9,128 nt of DNA, from positions 1-9,128 of the forward strand of contig JAKALC010000027.1 of the NCBI GenBank assembly GCA_021813335.1, written 5' to 3'. The position numbers and the translations under genes are program-made. Positions 1 through 6,542 of the stretch are shown in pieces. This DNA is from a bacterium (GTDB lineage: Bacteria; Patescibacteriota; Minisyncoccia; Phycocordibacterales; SBAW01). Below the pieces are notes generated by a model that had not been told where the DNA came from, made no database searches, and worked only from the letters and a program-made list of their open reading frames with translations. Each line of letters begins with the position of its first letter. Positions within the stretch are counted from its first letter, which is position 1.

Positions 1-169
1 GAAAGATCGGTACAGCTCCTCCCGCCTCGATCTCCTCTCGCGCGAAGCGATCGAGCTCGAGAGCCGAGGCTCCCGGCACGGCGCGCTCCGCCACGTCCCG
101 CAGGATGCGGGCAAGCATCGCGCCCGAGGCGCGCAAGCCCTGCTTGTCCGTGTCAGTTCGAGCGATCAT
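1..169 (-). CDS. map: Methionine aminopeptidase, N-terminal part (runs off the left edge)
   Basis: Type I methionine aminopeptidases remove the initiator Met from new proteins with a dinuclear metal site. Only the first 56 codons are present. The translation starts MIARTDTDKQGLRASGAMLA and continues with VPGASALELDRFAREEIEAGGAVPIF. This matches the family N-terminus, in which a helical stretch leads to a PGxSxxELD motif and then a G-A-x-P-x-F segment. The metal ligands (D, D, H, E, E) lie beyond the window and cannot be checked. The ATG at 167-169 begins one base after the adk stop, which fits translational coupling. The adk-map order after secY is the usual end of the spc operon. Identification rests on this short match plus context. 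Confidence 0.85.
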   Translation of the reverse strand, partial: MIARTDTDKQGLRASGAMLARILRDVAERAVPGASALELDRFAREEIEAGGAVPIF

Positions 170-170
170 A

Positions 171-767
171 TCAGATCCCCAGCGTGGAGAGGACGCGCTG
201 ATGCACCTCTTCGATCGTACCGAGCCCGTCTACTTCGTGGAAGCGGTACTTTGGGTTGTTGGTGAAATGCGCTATCGTCGCCGCGAACTGATCCTTCGTC
301 CACGCGAGGCGCTTGCGTATGCCTTCCTCGGTGTCATCGGAGCGGCCACGCTTCATAAGGCGAGAGACCGCCTCTTCGTCCGGTATCGTGAGGTAGACCA
401 AGGTCGGCGTCTTCCGCTCGTAAAAGTCCATCGCCGAATCGAAATTCACGAGATTCTCAAGGCTGCGCGGGTAGCCGTCGATGATGATGTGCTCCTCTCC
501 CTTGAGATGCAGAATGAAGTAGCGCGCGACGAGGTAGCTCGAGACGAACCCCGGCTGCATCTCGCCGCGCAGAAGCGAAGCGCGAACGCGTTCTTCCGTA
601 AAGCCGACCTCGGAGCCGAACTCGCGCAGGAGTTCGCCGACGCTGAAATGATAGACCGGATGCGCCGGGTCCTTTTTCTCCAAATACTGCGCGAGAAGCT
701 GCACTTGAGTACCCTTTCCGCTGCCCTGCGGCCCGAGAAGAAAAATCGTTTGGAGTTCCACAGGCAT
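171..767 (-). CDS. adk: Adenylate kinase, short form without zinc LID
   Basis: Interconverts ATP + AMP and 2 ADP in the cytoplasm. With the start at MPVELQTIF the protein has 198 residues. The P-loop GPQGSGKGT is at residues 12-20 with the catalytic lysine K18 intact. An AMP-site segment FSVGELLR follows at 41-48 (family: iStGdmlR), then DGYPR at 97-101, and RGRSDD at 140-145 supplies the LID arginines. The LID is short and has no cysteines, so this is the non-zinc short type. An upstream in-frame ATG at 822-824 would add 19 residues and overlap the end of gmk. I chose 767 because the family starts only a few residues before the first beta strand. The gene follows gmk after 49 bp and precedes map by 1 bp. 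Confidence 0.93.
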   Translation of the reverse strand: MPVELQTIFLLGPQGSGKGTQVQLLAQYLEKKDPAHPVYHFSVGELLREFGSEVGFTEERVRASLLRGEMQPGFVSSYLVARYFILHLKGEEHIIIDGYPRSLENLVNFDSAMDFYERKTPTLVYLTIPDEEAVSRLMKRGRSDDTEEGIRKRLAWTKDQFAATIAHFTNNPKYRFHEVDGLGTIEEVHQRVLSTLGI

Positions 768-816
768 CAATTCTACCGAAAAATCATCGCAATGCAAACG
801 GCAAGCTGTGCCACCC

Positions 817-1407
817 CTACTCAAGAACGTAGCCTTCTTTTTTCATGATTGAAACGGTATCCGCAACGGCTTTTTCGAGTTTGCCGTCCGCATTCACGAC
901 GGTGTAATCGTAAAACGGGTAATCTTCGCGCACTTCGCGTTCCGCGTTGTCGCGGCGTCTTGAAAGGTCCTCTTCCGTCATTTCCGGATTCCGCTTGCGC
1001 AACCGTGAGATGAGCTCATCCATACTGCCCGGCATAACAAAAATCGACACCGCTCCGTAGCGCTCTTTATAAAACCTGGTTCCGACGGCGTCCGGATTTG
1101 CGATAACGATGAAGCCCGCGGCGAGTTTCTTTTCGAGATCGGGCGCATAGGTACCGTAGTAGGTATCCCGGTTCTGCACGTATGTTGTTTCGAGCATCTC
1201 TCCGGCCGCTTTTTTTGCGAGGAATTCTTCTTTGGTAAAGAAGTAGTAGTCGACGCCTTCCCGCTCATCCGGGCGGGGCGCGCGCGTTGTCGCCGTCACC
1301 AACCGGCTCACGCGCGCCGGATATGCACGGACGATTGCATTGGTGATAGTGCTCTCTCCGCTTCCTGTCGGCCCGGAAATAACGACAACGCGCTTTGTTT
1401 CAGGCAT
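817..1407 (-). CDS. gmk: Guanylate kinase with Walker A Lys replaced by Glu
   Basis: Guanylate kinase phosphorylates GMP (or dGMP) to GDP with ATP. From MPETKRVVV the protein has 196 residues, a normal length. Recognisable family parts are the P-loop GPTGSGEST (residues 12-20), the GMP-binding stretch TTRAPRPDEREGVDYYFF (40-57), a YYGT motif, a RLRKRNPEMTEED segment with the following arginines in the lid/ATP region, and a C-terminal DYTVVNADG. The notable point is E18 where the family has lysine (GxxGxGKS/T). The codon is GAG. Adk next door has its lysine at the same position. The ATG at 1405-1407 is preferred over an upstream ATG at 1476 inside the end of secY. The gene lies 19 bp after secY, an added member compared with the Escherichia coli spc operon. 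Confidence 0.92.
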   Translation of the reverse strand: MPETKRVVVISGPTGSGESTITNAIVRAYPARVSRLVTATTRAPRPDEREGVDYYFFTKEEFLAKKAAGEMLETTYVQNRDTYYGTYAPDLEKKLAAGFIVIANPDAVGTRFYKERYGAVSIFVMPGSMDELISRLRKRNPEMTEEDLSRRRDNAEREVREDYPFYDYTVVNADGKLEKAVADTVSIMKKEGYVLE

Positions 1408-1426
1408 ACCTCTAAAACTGCCGGGA

Positions 1427-2701
1427 TTAATACTCGCGGATGGAGAGCTGCGCATCGACGCGGCGCGCGAGATCAAGCACCACGGAAACGACGATGAGAA
1501 GCGCCGTGCCGCCTATCGTGAGCGATTGGATGCCGGTCATAGCCTGCATCACGATCGGCAGGACCGCGATGACGCCGAGGAAGAGGGCGCCGACGAACGT
1601 GATGCGAGTGATGACCTGCGCGAGGTGCTCCGTCGTCGAGGCGCCCGGGCGCACGCCGGGAATGAAGGCGCCGCCGCGCTGAAGCTGCTCCGCGATCTGC
1701 GTCGGATCGAAGGTCACGGCCGTGTAGAAGTACGTGAAGAGGAAGACGAGGACGAAGTAGAGCACCCCGTAAAAGCCGAGATTTTGGAGCAGGGCGAGCA
1801 CCGATTGCGAGAATTGCGCGATAAGCGGGTGCGTCGTCGAAGTCGCGAAGAAGCTCGCCGCCATCTGCGGCAGAAGAAGGAGCGAGAGGGCGAAGATGAT
1901 GGGGATGACGCCCGCCTGGTTGAGACGCAGCGGCAGGTACGTCGACGTGCCGCCGTAGACCTTCATACCGCGGACGCGCTTCGCGTACGTCACCGGAACC
2001 GGGCGCTCCGCCTCGGTGACGAAGACGACCGCAGCGACGATGGCGAGCGCCGCGGCGATGAAGCCGAGGTAGGCCGGCAGCTGCGACGGATCGAACGAGT
2101 AAAGCGTCTGCGACACCGAGCGCGGCAAGCGCGCGACGATGCCCGCAAAGATGATGAGCGACACGCCGTTGCCGAGTCCGAACTCGGAAATGAGCTCGCC
2201 GAGCCACATAAGCAGGATGGAGCCCGCGGTCACGGCGAGTACGTTCACGCCGAACTGGAACGGGGTCAGCATTTGGAGCACTCCCTCGCGCTGGAGCAGG
2301 ATGAGGAACCCGACGCCCTGAACGAGCGCGATGGGAAGCGTGAAGAAACGCGTATATTGGCTGAATTTCTGGCGTCCCGCCTCGCCTTCCTCTTGGTACA
2401 TCTCCTTGAGGCGCGGAATGAGGAGCGTCAGAAGCTGCATAATGATGGACGACGTGATGTACGGGCCGACGCCGAGAAGGACGATCGAGAGGTTCGAGAG
2501 CCCGCCGCCCGAGAAAAGATTGAGGAGGCCGAGGAATTGGCTGTTCTGGAAAAATACCGCGAGCTCCTGCGCGTTGATGCCAGGCGTCGGTATCGCCGCG
2601 AGAACGCGGGTCAGGAAGAGGATGCCTGTGACGAAGAGAATGCGGCGGCGCAGCTCGGCGTCGGTGAACAGGAGGGCGAATTTTGCGGAAAATGAGTTCA
2701 T
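1427..2701 (-). CDS. secY: Preprotein translocase channel subunit SecY
   Basis: SecY is the membrane channel of the Sec translocon, through which proteins are exported or inserted into the membrane. The 424-residue length is typical. The sequence begins with an amphipathic N-terminus (MNSFSAKFALLFTDAELRRR) and shows about ten hydrophobic segments. Family landmarks include IPTPGIN near residue 40 in the first external loop, the plug/TM2 region FSGGGLSNLSIVLLGVGPYI, GLGNGVSLIIFAGI before the central loop, and the large cytosolic loop with the RxxGMKxYGGxxTYLPLRLNQAGVIPIIFA block. The FIPGVRPG loop and a C-terminal ending DAQLSIREY follow. It lies 68 bp after rplO, the largest gap in the left-hand part of the operon, and 19 bp before gmk. 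Confidence 0.97.
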   Translation of the reverse strand: MNSFSAKFALLFTDAELRRRILFVTGILFLTRVLAAIPTPGINAQELAVFFQNSQFLGLLNLFSGGGLSNLSIVLLGVGPYITSSIIMQLLTLLIPRLKEMYQEEGEAGRQKFSQYTRFFTLPIALVQGVGFLILLQREGVLQMLTPFQFGVNVLAVTAGSILLMWLGELISEFGLGNGVSLIIFAGIVARLPRSVSQTLYSFDPSQLPAYLGFIAAALAIVAAVVFVTEAERPVPVTYAKRVRGMKVYGGTSTYLPLRLNQAGVIPIIFALSLLLLPQMAASFFATSTTHPLIAQFSQSVLALLQNLGFYGVLYFVLVFLFTYFYTAVTFDPTQIAEQLQRGGAFIPGVRPGASTTEHLAQVITRITFVGALFLGVIAVLPIVMQAMTGIQSLTIGGTALLIVVSVVLDLARRVDAQLSIREY

Positions 2702-2769
2702 AGTATGGGTTCGCTGATGGTTATCCTATGCGTTCGGTTCGTTCGCCGCGGATCGGTCGCTGCTCCGGA

Positions 2770-3198
2770 CTACGGAGCGATCGTGCCTCCCGATGCTTCT
2801 ATCTTAGCGCGCGCCGAGGCGGACGCTGTGCAGCCCGAGATCGTGAGCTTCTTCTCGAGAGCTCCGTCGCCGAGGATCTTCACCGCAAGGCCGCGCGCGC
2901 GGCGCACAAGCCCGCGCTCGGCGAGGATGGACGGGGTCACCGTCTCTCCCGCGGAAAAGAACTGGTTCAGGGTCCCGACGTTCACGGCTGCCGGTTTCGC
3001 GGCGATGCTTTTCATCCGATAGCCGCGGAGCTTCGGGAGCTTTTTCAGCTCTTCGCGGATAGCCGGGCGGATGCGGTGGCCGGCGCGGGCCTTCTGCCCT
3101 TTCGTGCCGCGGCCCGACGTCTTGCCACGCTTGCCGCCGCGGCCCACGCGTTTCTCGCGCTTCTGCTTCGTCGCTCGCTGTAGTTCGTGAAGTTGCAT
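2770..3198 (-). CDS. rplO: 50S ribosomal protein L15
   Basis: L15 is a late-assembling protein of the large ribosomal subunit. The 142-residue product starts MQLHELQRATKQKREKRVGR and carries the Gly/Arg/Lys-rich N-terminal arm GRGGKRGKTSGRGTKGQKAR that threads into 23S rRNA. The globular domain follows, with VNVGTLNQFFSAGETVTPSIL and KILGDGALEKKLTISGCTAS. Both blocks are family landmarks. It starts only 23 bp after the rpsE stop. In many bacteria rpmD (L30) lies here; there is no room for it, and its absence is a known CPR trait. A 6-bp inverted repeat (2762-2767/2773-2778) overlaps the stop codon, but no T-run follows, so it is not a terminator. Confidence 0.97.
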   Translation of the reverse strand: MQLHELQRATKQKREKRVGRGGKRGKTSGRGTKGQKARAGHRIRPAIREELKKLPKLRGYRMKSIAAKPAAVNVGTLNQFFSAGETVTPSILAERGLVRRARGLAVKILGDGALEKKLTISGCTASASARAKIEASGGTIAP

Positions 3199-3221
3199 AC
3201 GTAAAAATTATCGAGATAGCG

Positions 3222-3815
3222 CTACGCCTTCAGGGTCTTGAGGGCCTCGACCGCGGCGCGCGCATTGTTGAGGCCGTTCTTGCTGCCCGAGCGGAGCTTC
3301 GCGATGACGTTCGTGATGCCGGCGAGCTCGAGGACCGAGCGCACCGAAGAACCTGCGACGAGGCCGCGACCCTTCACCGGCATAATGGTCACGCGCGCGG
3401 CGCAATACTTCGCCGAAACCTCGTGGGCTATGGACGAGTCCTTGGTGAGCGCGACCGTAATGAGATTCTTCTTCGCCGCGCGGACCGCCTTATCGATGGC
3501 GAGCGAGGTGTCCCCCGCCTTGCCGAGACCGACGCCGACCTTGCCCTTCTTGTTGCCGACGATGATGGCGACGCTGAAGCTGAAGCGGCGGCCTCCCGCG
3601 ACGACGCGGGCGACGCGGCGGATGTTGATGATGCGCTGGTCGAACTCGCTGCGGACGCGAGGCGGGCGCGATGACGGGCGGCGGCGCATCGGGCGCTCGC
3701 CGCGGCCGCGGCGTTTCTCCGCCGGCGCTTCGGGCACGGGCGCAGCGGCAGCCGCGGCCGCGACCGGAGCAATTTCCGCGGTTATGATCTCGTTGTCTTT
3801 TTGTTCAGTAGCCAT
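3222..3815 (-). CDS. rpsE: 30S ribosomal protein S5 with extended N-terminus
   Basis: S5 is a small-subunit protein at the mRNA entry side and contributes to decoding accuracy. The product has 197 residues, longer than the roughly 165 of E. coli. The excess is an N-terminal tail of about 55 residues that starts MATEQKDNEIITAEIAPV, has an uninterrupted eight-alanine run near residues 18-25, and ends in an Arg/Pro/Gly-rich stretch (RRGRGERPMRRRPSSRPPR). The conserved fold then begins at FDQRIINIRRVARVVAGGRR, with RFSFSVAIIVGNKKGKVGVG and later the VKGRGLVAGSSVRSVLELAGI block. It lies 8 bp after rplR and 23 bp before rplO. The tail looks disordered and basic; a role in rRNA contact is only inferred. 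Confidence 0.97.
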   Translation of the reverse strand: MATEQKDNEIITAEIAPVAAAAAAAPVPEAPAEKRRGRGERPMRRRPSSRPPRVRSEFDQRIINIRRVARVVAGGRRFSFSVAIIVGNKKGKVGVGLGKAGDTSLAIDKAVRAAKKNLITVALTKDSSIAHEVSAKYCAARVTIMPVKGRGLVAGSSVRSVLELAGITNVIAKLRSGSKNGLNNARAAVEALKTLKA

Positions 3816-3823
3816 ACTCGTGA

Positions 3824-4174
3824 TTAAAATTCCAATCCTCCCTTGCGCGCGGCCTCCGCGAACGCCGCGATCCGTCCGATGTAGCGGAACCCTCCGCGGT
3901 CGAAGACCGCTCTAGAGACTCCGGCCGCTTTCGCCCGCTTCGCGATCTCTTCGCCGAGCCAGACGGCCGCATCGGCTTTCTTCTTCTTCGCCATCTCGCG
4001 CGTGCTGCCCGACGCGATCGTCGCGCCGGCTTCGTCGTCGATGAGCTGGGCGTGGAGATAGCGGTTCGAACGATACACCGAAAGGCGCGGGCGCGCGGGA
4101 GTCCCCTCGACGCGGGCGCGAATGCGCGTGTGCCGTCTTTTCCGTGTCAGCTGTTTTGCTTTCGTTGTATTCAT
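3824..4174 (-). CDS. rplR: 50S ribosomal protein L18
   Basis: L18 binds 5S rRNA and helps dock it onto the large subunit together with L5. The product has 116 residues, the usual length. It begins MNTTKAKQLTRKRRHTRIRA, giving the basic N-terminal tail, followed by the family core TPARPRLSVYRSNRYLHAQLIDDEAGATIASGST. It ends with the conserved AVFDRGGFRYIGRIAAFAEAARKGGLEF (family: FDRGGy.YHGRVkALAdaAReaGLeF). It starts 6 bp after the rplF stop and ends 8 bp before rpsE. No strong Shine-Dalgarno is visible, which is also true of several other genes of this operon. Confidence 0.97.
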   Translation of the reverse strand: MNTTKAKQLTRKRRHTRIRARVEGTPARPRLSVYRSNRYLHAQLIDDEAGATIASGSTREMAKKKKADAAVWLGEEIAKRAKAAGVSRAVFDRGGFRYIGRIAAFAEAARKGGLEF

Positions 4175-4180
4175 AGATTG

Positions 4181-4714
4181 TTAGACGGCCTTCTTGCCCT
4201 GCTTGCGGCGGATGACTTCTCCTTCATAACGGATACCCTTCCCTTTGTACGGTTCGGGCTTCTTCAAGGCGCGGATGCCCGCGGCGAACTGGCCGACCGC
4301 CTCCTTGTCGGCGCCGGAGATGACGAGCGTCGATTTGTCGGCCTTGACCTCGAGTCCCGCGGGGATCTCGACCTTCACCGGGTGCGAGAAGCCGAGCGCA
4401 AGGTTGAGCGTCTTGCCCGACACGTCCCACTTGTAGCCGACGCCCTCGATGAGGAGCTTCTTCGAGAATCCCTCGTTCACGCCCCGTATCATATTGCGGA
4501 TATGGGAAGCGTACGTGCCGAGAAGCGCGCGGCTCTCGAGCGAATCGGTCTTTTTCGCGAGCGAAACGCCTTCAGGCGCCACGCCGACCTCGATGAGGCG
4601 ATTGGTGCCGCGGGAAAGCTCGCCCTTGGGTCCTTTGACGCGGATGAAGCCGCCCGAAACCGTGAGTTCCGTCTTAGCGGGGAGAATGATGGCTTTTTTC
4701 GCGAGTCGAGACAT
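4181..4714 (-). CDS. rplF: 50S ribosomal protein L6
   Basis: L6 lies near the factor-binding site of the large subunit and contacts the sarcin-ricin region. With the start at MSRLAKKAIILPAKTELTVS the protein has 177 residues, the normal length. Its two repeated alpha/beta domains are visible: the first includes VKGPKGELSR, and the second includes LIEGVGYKWDVSGKTLNLALGFSHPV and ends in KKPEPYKGKGIRYEGEVIRRKQGKKAV, the conserved C-terminal signature. An in-frame ATG 60 bp upstream (to 4774) lies inside rpsH and would add a non-family N-terminus, so I rejected it. The start is 4 bp after the rpsH stop. Confidence 0.97.
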   Translation of the reverse strand: MSRLAKKAIILPAKTELTVSGGFIRVKGPKGELSRGTNRLIEVGVAPEGVSLAKKTDSLESRALLGTYASHIRNMIRGVNEGFSKKLLIEGVGYKWDVSGKTLNLALGFSHPVKVEIPAGLEVKADKSTLVISGADKEAVGQFAAGIRALKKPEPYKGKGIRYEGEVIRRKQGKKAV

Positions 4715-4718
4715 AGGA

Positions 4719-5105
4719 TTACCAAATTTCGAACAGTACTTCGCCGCCCGTATTCTTCTTGCGCGCTTCGGCACCGGTCAGGATGCCGTGCGGCGTCGAG
4801 AGAACGGCGAGGCCGTGGCCGCGCTTGACCGGACGGATGTCCCGTGCACCGACATAGAGGCGGCGCGAGGGCTTCGAGACGCGCTTCGCGCCGGCGATCG
4901 CCGGGCGCTTGCCCGCGCCATAGCGCAGCTCGACCTCGAGCGAGCCCGAAGGAAGACGGCTCACGCGGCCGACATATCCTTCGCGCGAGAGGAGCTCCGC
5001 GAGATGGAGCTTCATCGCCGAGAACGGAACGATGACGCGCTCGCGCTTCACGGCGCTGCCGTTCTTCAAGCGGATGAGGAAGTCTGAAATGGGGTCGGTG
5101 GTCAT
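4719..5105 (-). CDS. rpsH: 30S ribosomal protein S8
   Basis: S8 is a primary binder of the central domain of 16S rRNA, and in E. coli it represses the spc operon by binding its own mRNA near rplE. The product from MTTDPISDFLIRLKNGSAV has 128 residues, the family length. It shows the N-terminal DPISDFLIRLKN helix, the VPFSAMKLHLAELLSREGYV segment, and the C-terminal signature RPVKRGHGLAVLSTPHGILTGAEARKKNTGGEVLFEIW (canonical G.Gi.ilSTs.Gi.t..eAr....GGe.l..iw). An upstream in-frame start at 5249 would add 48 residues that overlap rpsN and are not family-like; the ATG at 5103-5105 is preferred. It lies 26 bp after rpsN. Confidence 0.97.
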   Translation of the reverse strand: MTTDPISDFLIRLKNGSAVKRERVIVPFSAMKLHLAELLSREGYVGRVSRLPSGSLEVELRYGAGKRPAIAGAKRVSKPSRRLYVGARDIRPVKRGHGLAVLSTPHGILTGAEARKKNTGGEVLFEIW

Positions 5106-5131
5106 AACTGCGTTCAAGAAGATGAAACTTG

Positions 5132-5317
5132 CTACCAGGACGATTTGCGGACGCCCGGGATGAGGCCCTCGTTCGCCGCTTCGCGGAAACACGCGCGGCA
5201 CATACCGAAGTCGCGCATAAAAGAGCGCTTGCGGCCGCAACGGAAGCAACGGCGAACGACCCGCGAAGCGAATTTCGGCGGGCGGTTTGAACGCGCTTTG
5301 GTAGACGTTTTAGCCAT
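5132..5317 (-). CDS. rpsN: 30S ribosomal protein S14, zinc-binding short type
   Basis: S14 is a small-subunit head protein. The product has 61 residues, the length of the zinc-ribbon (type Z) form. Four cysteines are present as C24-x2-C27 and C40-x2-C43, enough to bind one zinc. The C-terminal end GLIPGVRKSSW is conserved. In ordinary spc operons rpsN follows rplE closely. Here about 3 kb of DGR sequence separates them, and rpsN becomes the first ribosomal gene after the RT terminator at 5420-5442. A possible Shine-Dalgarno, GGGAAG, lies about 11 nt before the ATG; its Gs also form the 3' arm of a hairpin (5332-5348). I see no convincing promoter between 5318 and 5419. Confidence 0.96.
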   Translation of the reverse strand: MAKTSTKARSNRPPKFASRVVRRCFRCGRKRSFMRDFGMCRACFREAANEGLIPGVRKSSW

Positions 5318-5331
5318 ATAGCTGATTACTT

Positions 5332-5371
5332 CCCGGCTTTTTGCCGGGGAACTCCCCGTTCCTCGGGAGTT
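5332..5371 (-). promoter_or_regulatory. Paired hairpins in the rpsN leader
   Basis: Two perfect inverted repeats lie back to back upstream of rpsN. The first has arms cccggc/gccggg (5332-5337, 5343-5348) around a 5-nt loop. The second has arms aactccc/gggagtt (5350-5356, 5365-5371) around 8 nt. Read on the minus strand, the hairpin nearer rpsN ends 14 nt before the ATG and takes up the Gs of the only Shine-Dalgarno-like string. No T-run follows either hairpin in the minus direction, so neither is a plain terminator. Translational control or mRNA 5'-end protection are possible roles; both are inference. Confidence 0.45.
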
Positions 5372-5391
5372 ATGATTCTGTCGGTATCCCT

Positions 5392-5502
5392 CGCCGTTTG
5401 ACTAAACGAGACCTTACAGAAAAAAGGAGCCCTAAGGGCTCCAAGGAATATACTCGCCCTTGCCTTGAAAGTCAAACGGCGCGGCCCCTACGGGGCCGCG
5501 CC
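5392..5502. repeat. Nested inverted repeats around the RT stop codon
   Basis: An 11-bp perfect GC-rich hairpin (5478-5488/5492-5502, 3-nt loop) forms the last codons of the RT gene. Overlapping it, a 12-bp perfect inverted repeat links 5392-5403 with 5470-5481 and encloses the terminator at 5420-5442. The two pairings share 5478-5481, so they compete in part. The arrangement resembles an alternative-structure switch, but no regulatory role can be shown from sequence alone. Confidence 0.6.
5420..5442 (-). terminator. Rho-independent terminator after the DGR reverse transcriptase
   Basis: On the minus strand a 7-bp GC-rich stem (arms ggagccc/gggctcc, 5426-5432 and 5436-5442) with a 3-nt loop is followed directly by six T (5425-5420). 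It lies 29 bp beyond the RT stop codon. This is a textbook intrinsic terminator. It also stands across the path of any transcript going from rplE towards rpsN. Confidence 0.85.
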
Positions 5503-6488
5503 AGCATAGTTATTTTAGCGCAGAGCTTCTTCGTATTTCCGTGGCTCAAAAGGCCTAGGTAGGATTGGACGCTGGACTCTTTCCCGCCGACCTGCGCGAT
5601 TCGACGGAACATCCGCCGCTTCGTGCCCGTCCTCAATATGCGATGGTTTGGGAAATGTACCCAGCCGAGGAAATCAACGCCGGAGGCGAGAGTCTGGACG
5701 GAGATCTTGTTGGGATGCATTTCGAGCTTTAATTTGTCGCGTAAAAATACTTCCATATATGGAAGTATTTTTAGTAAGTGGTTTTTGCCGTGCGAGAGGA
5801 CGACGAAATCATCGGCGTAGCGGATGTAGTATTTTGCTTTCAGTTTATGCTTCACGAACTGGTCAAACTCGTTCATATAGATGTTCACGAGGAGCTGCGA
5901 GGTAAGGTTCCCGAGCGGGAGACCGACGCCTTCGCGCGTGCTCTGAAAGCTCCGTATGACTTGCCCGAGGAGCCAGAGCACGTCTTGGTCGGGTATGCGC
6001 TCTGCCAGTATCGCAACCAGACGTTCTTGGTCTATGGATGCAAAGAACTTCCGCACGTCGCATTTCAGCACCCAGACAGTACAAGTATGGTTGTTAGAGA
6101 CGCGGTATGCGAGCCGCTTGAAATGGTCGAGCGCTTTGTGGGTGCCTTTCTCTCTTCTGCATGAGTAAGAACTCGCGATGAACGTCTTATCAAAGAACGG
6201 GTACAGGAGGCGGTAGATGGCGTGACGGAGGAGACGGTCGCGCACGGTCGCCTTGTGGATGCTGCGCGGCTTCGGGTCGGAAATGCTGAACGCCTCGTAC
6301 GCGGAGTGCGTATAGGTCTTTGCTGCCAAGTTCTTATGTAGCGCGAGGACGTTGGAGGTCAGGCGCAACTCGAACTCCTGCACGTCTTTGCGTTTACGCT
6401 TGCCGCGCACGAACTCGCGCCACGCTTCGAGGAGATTTTCGAGCGAAGTGATATGCTCGTAAGAAACAGCGAGCTGCGTTTTTCCCAT
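5472..6488 (-). CDS. DGR-type reverse transcriptase
   Basis: This RT of 338 residues copies the TR RNA into cDNA with errors at adenines, in complex with the Avd accessory protein. Visible RT motifs are LKCDVRKFF (residues 141-149, catalytic D144), LPLGNLTSQL (190-199, the motif 4 form typical of DGR RTs, where group II intron RTs have QGSPLSP-like sequences), and YIRYADDFVV (221-230, with catalytic D226 and D227). HPNKI and GVDFLGWVHFP follow, then the C-terminal QSYLGLLSHGNTKKL block. There is no maturase or endonuclease domain, so a group II intron is excluded. The gene looks intact. Its ATG is separated by 5 bp from the divergent ATG at 6494. A G-run complementary to the C8 tract lies 12 nt upstream of the RT start. 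A 32-bp palindrome lies inside the gene at 5742-5773. Confidence 0.95.
   Translation of the reverse strand: MGKTQLAVSYEHITSLENLLEAWREFVRGKRKRKDVQEFELRLTSNVLALHKNLAAKTYTHSAYEAFSISDPKPRSIHKATVRDRLLRHAIYRLLYPFFDKTFIASSYSCRREKGTHKALDHFKRLAYRVSNNHTCTVWVLKCDVRKFFASIDQERLVAILAERIPDQDVLWLLGQVIRSFQSTREGVGLPLGNLTSQLLVNIYMNEFDQFVKHKLKAKYYIRYADDFVVLSHGKNHLLKILPYMEVFLRDKLKLEMHPNKISVQTLASGVDFLGWVHFPNHRILRTGTKRRMFRRIAQVGGKESSVQSYLGLLSHGNTKKLCAKITMLARPRRGRAV
5742..5773. repeat. 32-bp perfect palindrome inside the RT gene
   Basis: The sequence from 5742 to 5757 (taaaaatacttccata) is followed directly by its exact reverse complement, 5758-5773. The palindrome is AT-rich within GC-rich surroundings, with A-tracts on the left and T-tracts on the right, so each strand shows a stem followed by T. 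It encodes KILPYMEVFL of the RT, between the YADD motif and the HPNKI block, and the protein is not disturbed. Possible roles are a weak bidirectional terminator, a cruciform, or a protein-binding site; none is proven. Confidence 0.8.
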
Positions 6489-6500
6489 AACCTATGAGCA

Positions 6501-6508
6501 CCCCCCCC
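6501..6508 (+). repeat. C8 homopolymer at the 5' end of the avd gene
   Basis: Eight cytosines lie 4 bases after an ATG at 6494-6496. In the assembled length the frame from that ATG ends at TGA 6560-6562 after 22 codons. Removing one C would join this ATG to the avd frame and give a plausible helical N-terminus, MSTPPTLLPLLAKAKTVYLL. On the other strand the tract is G8, 12 nt before the RT start codon. Tracts of this kind can change length by slippage. Confidence 0.9.
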
Positions 6509-6542
6509 GACGCTTTTACCGCTGTTAGCGAAAGCGAAAACT

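Noticed and set aside
105..848. 247-codon plus-strand open frame over adk
   Set aside because: Antisense to adk, which has all family motifs; the plus frame resembles no protein family.
1340..2695. 451-codon plus-strand open frame
   Set aside because: It is exactly antisense to secY. Its translation is a low-complexity run of Arg, Glu, Asp and Ala, typical of a GC-rich shadow frame.
5472..6488. Group II intron reverse transcriptase
   Set aside because: The motif 4 region is LPLGNLTSQ and there is no maturase or HNH domain. TR/VR with adenine-only differences settle the DGR assignment.
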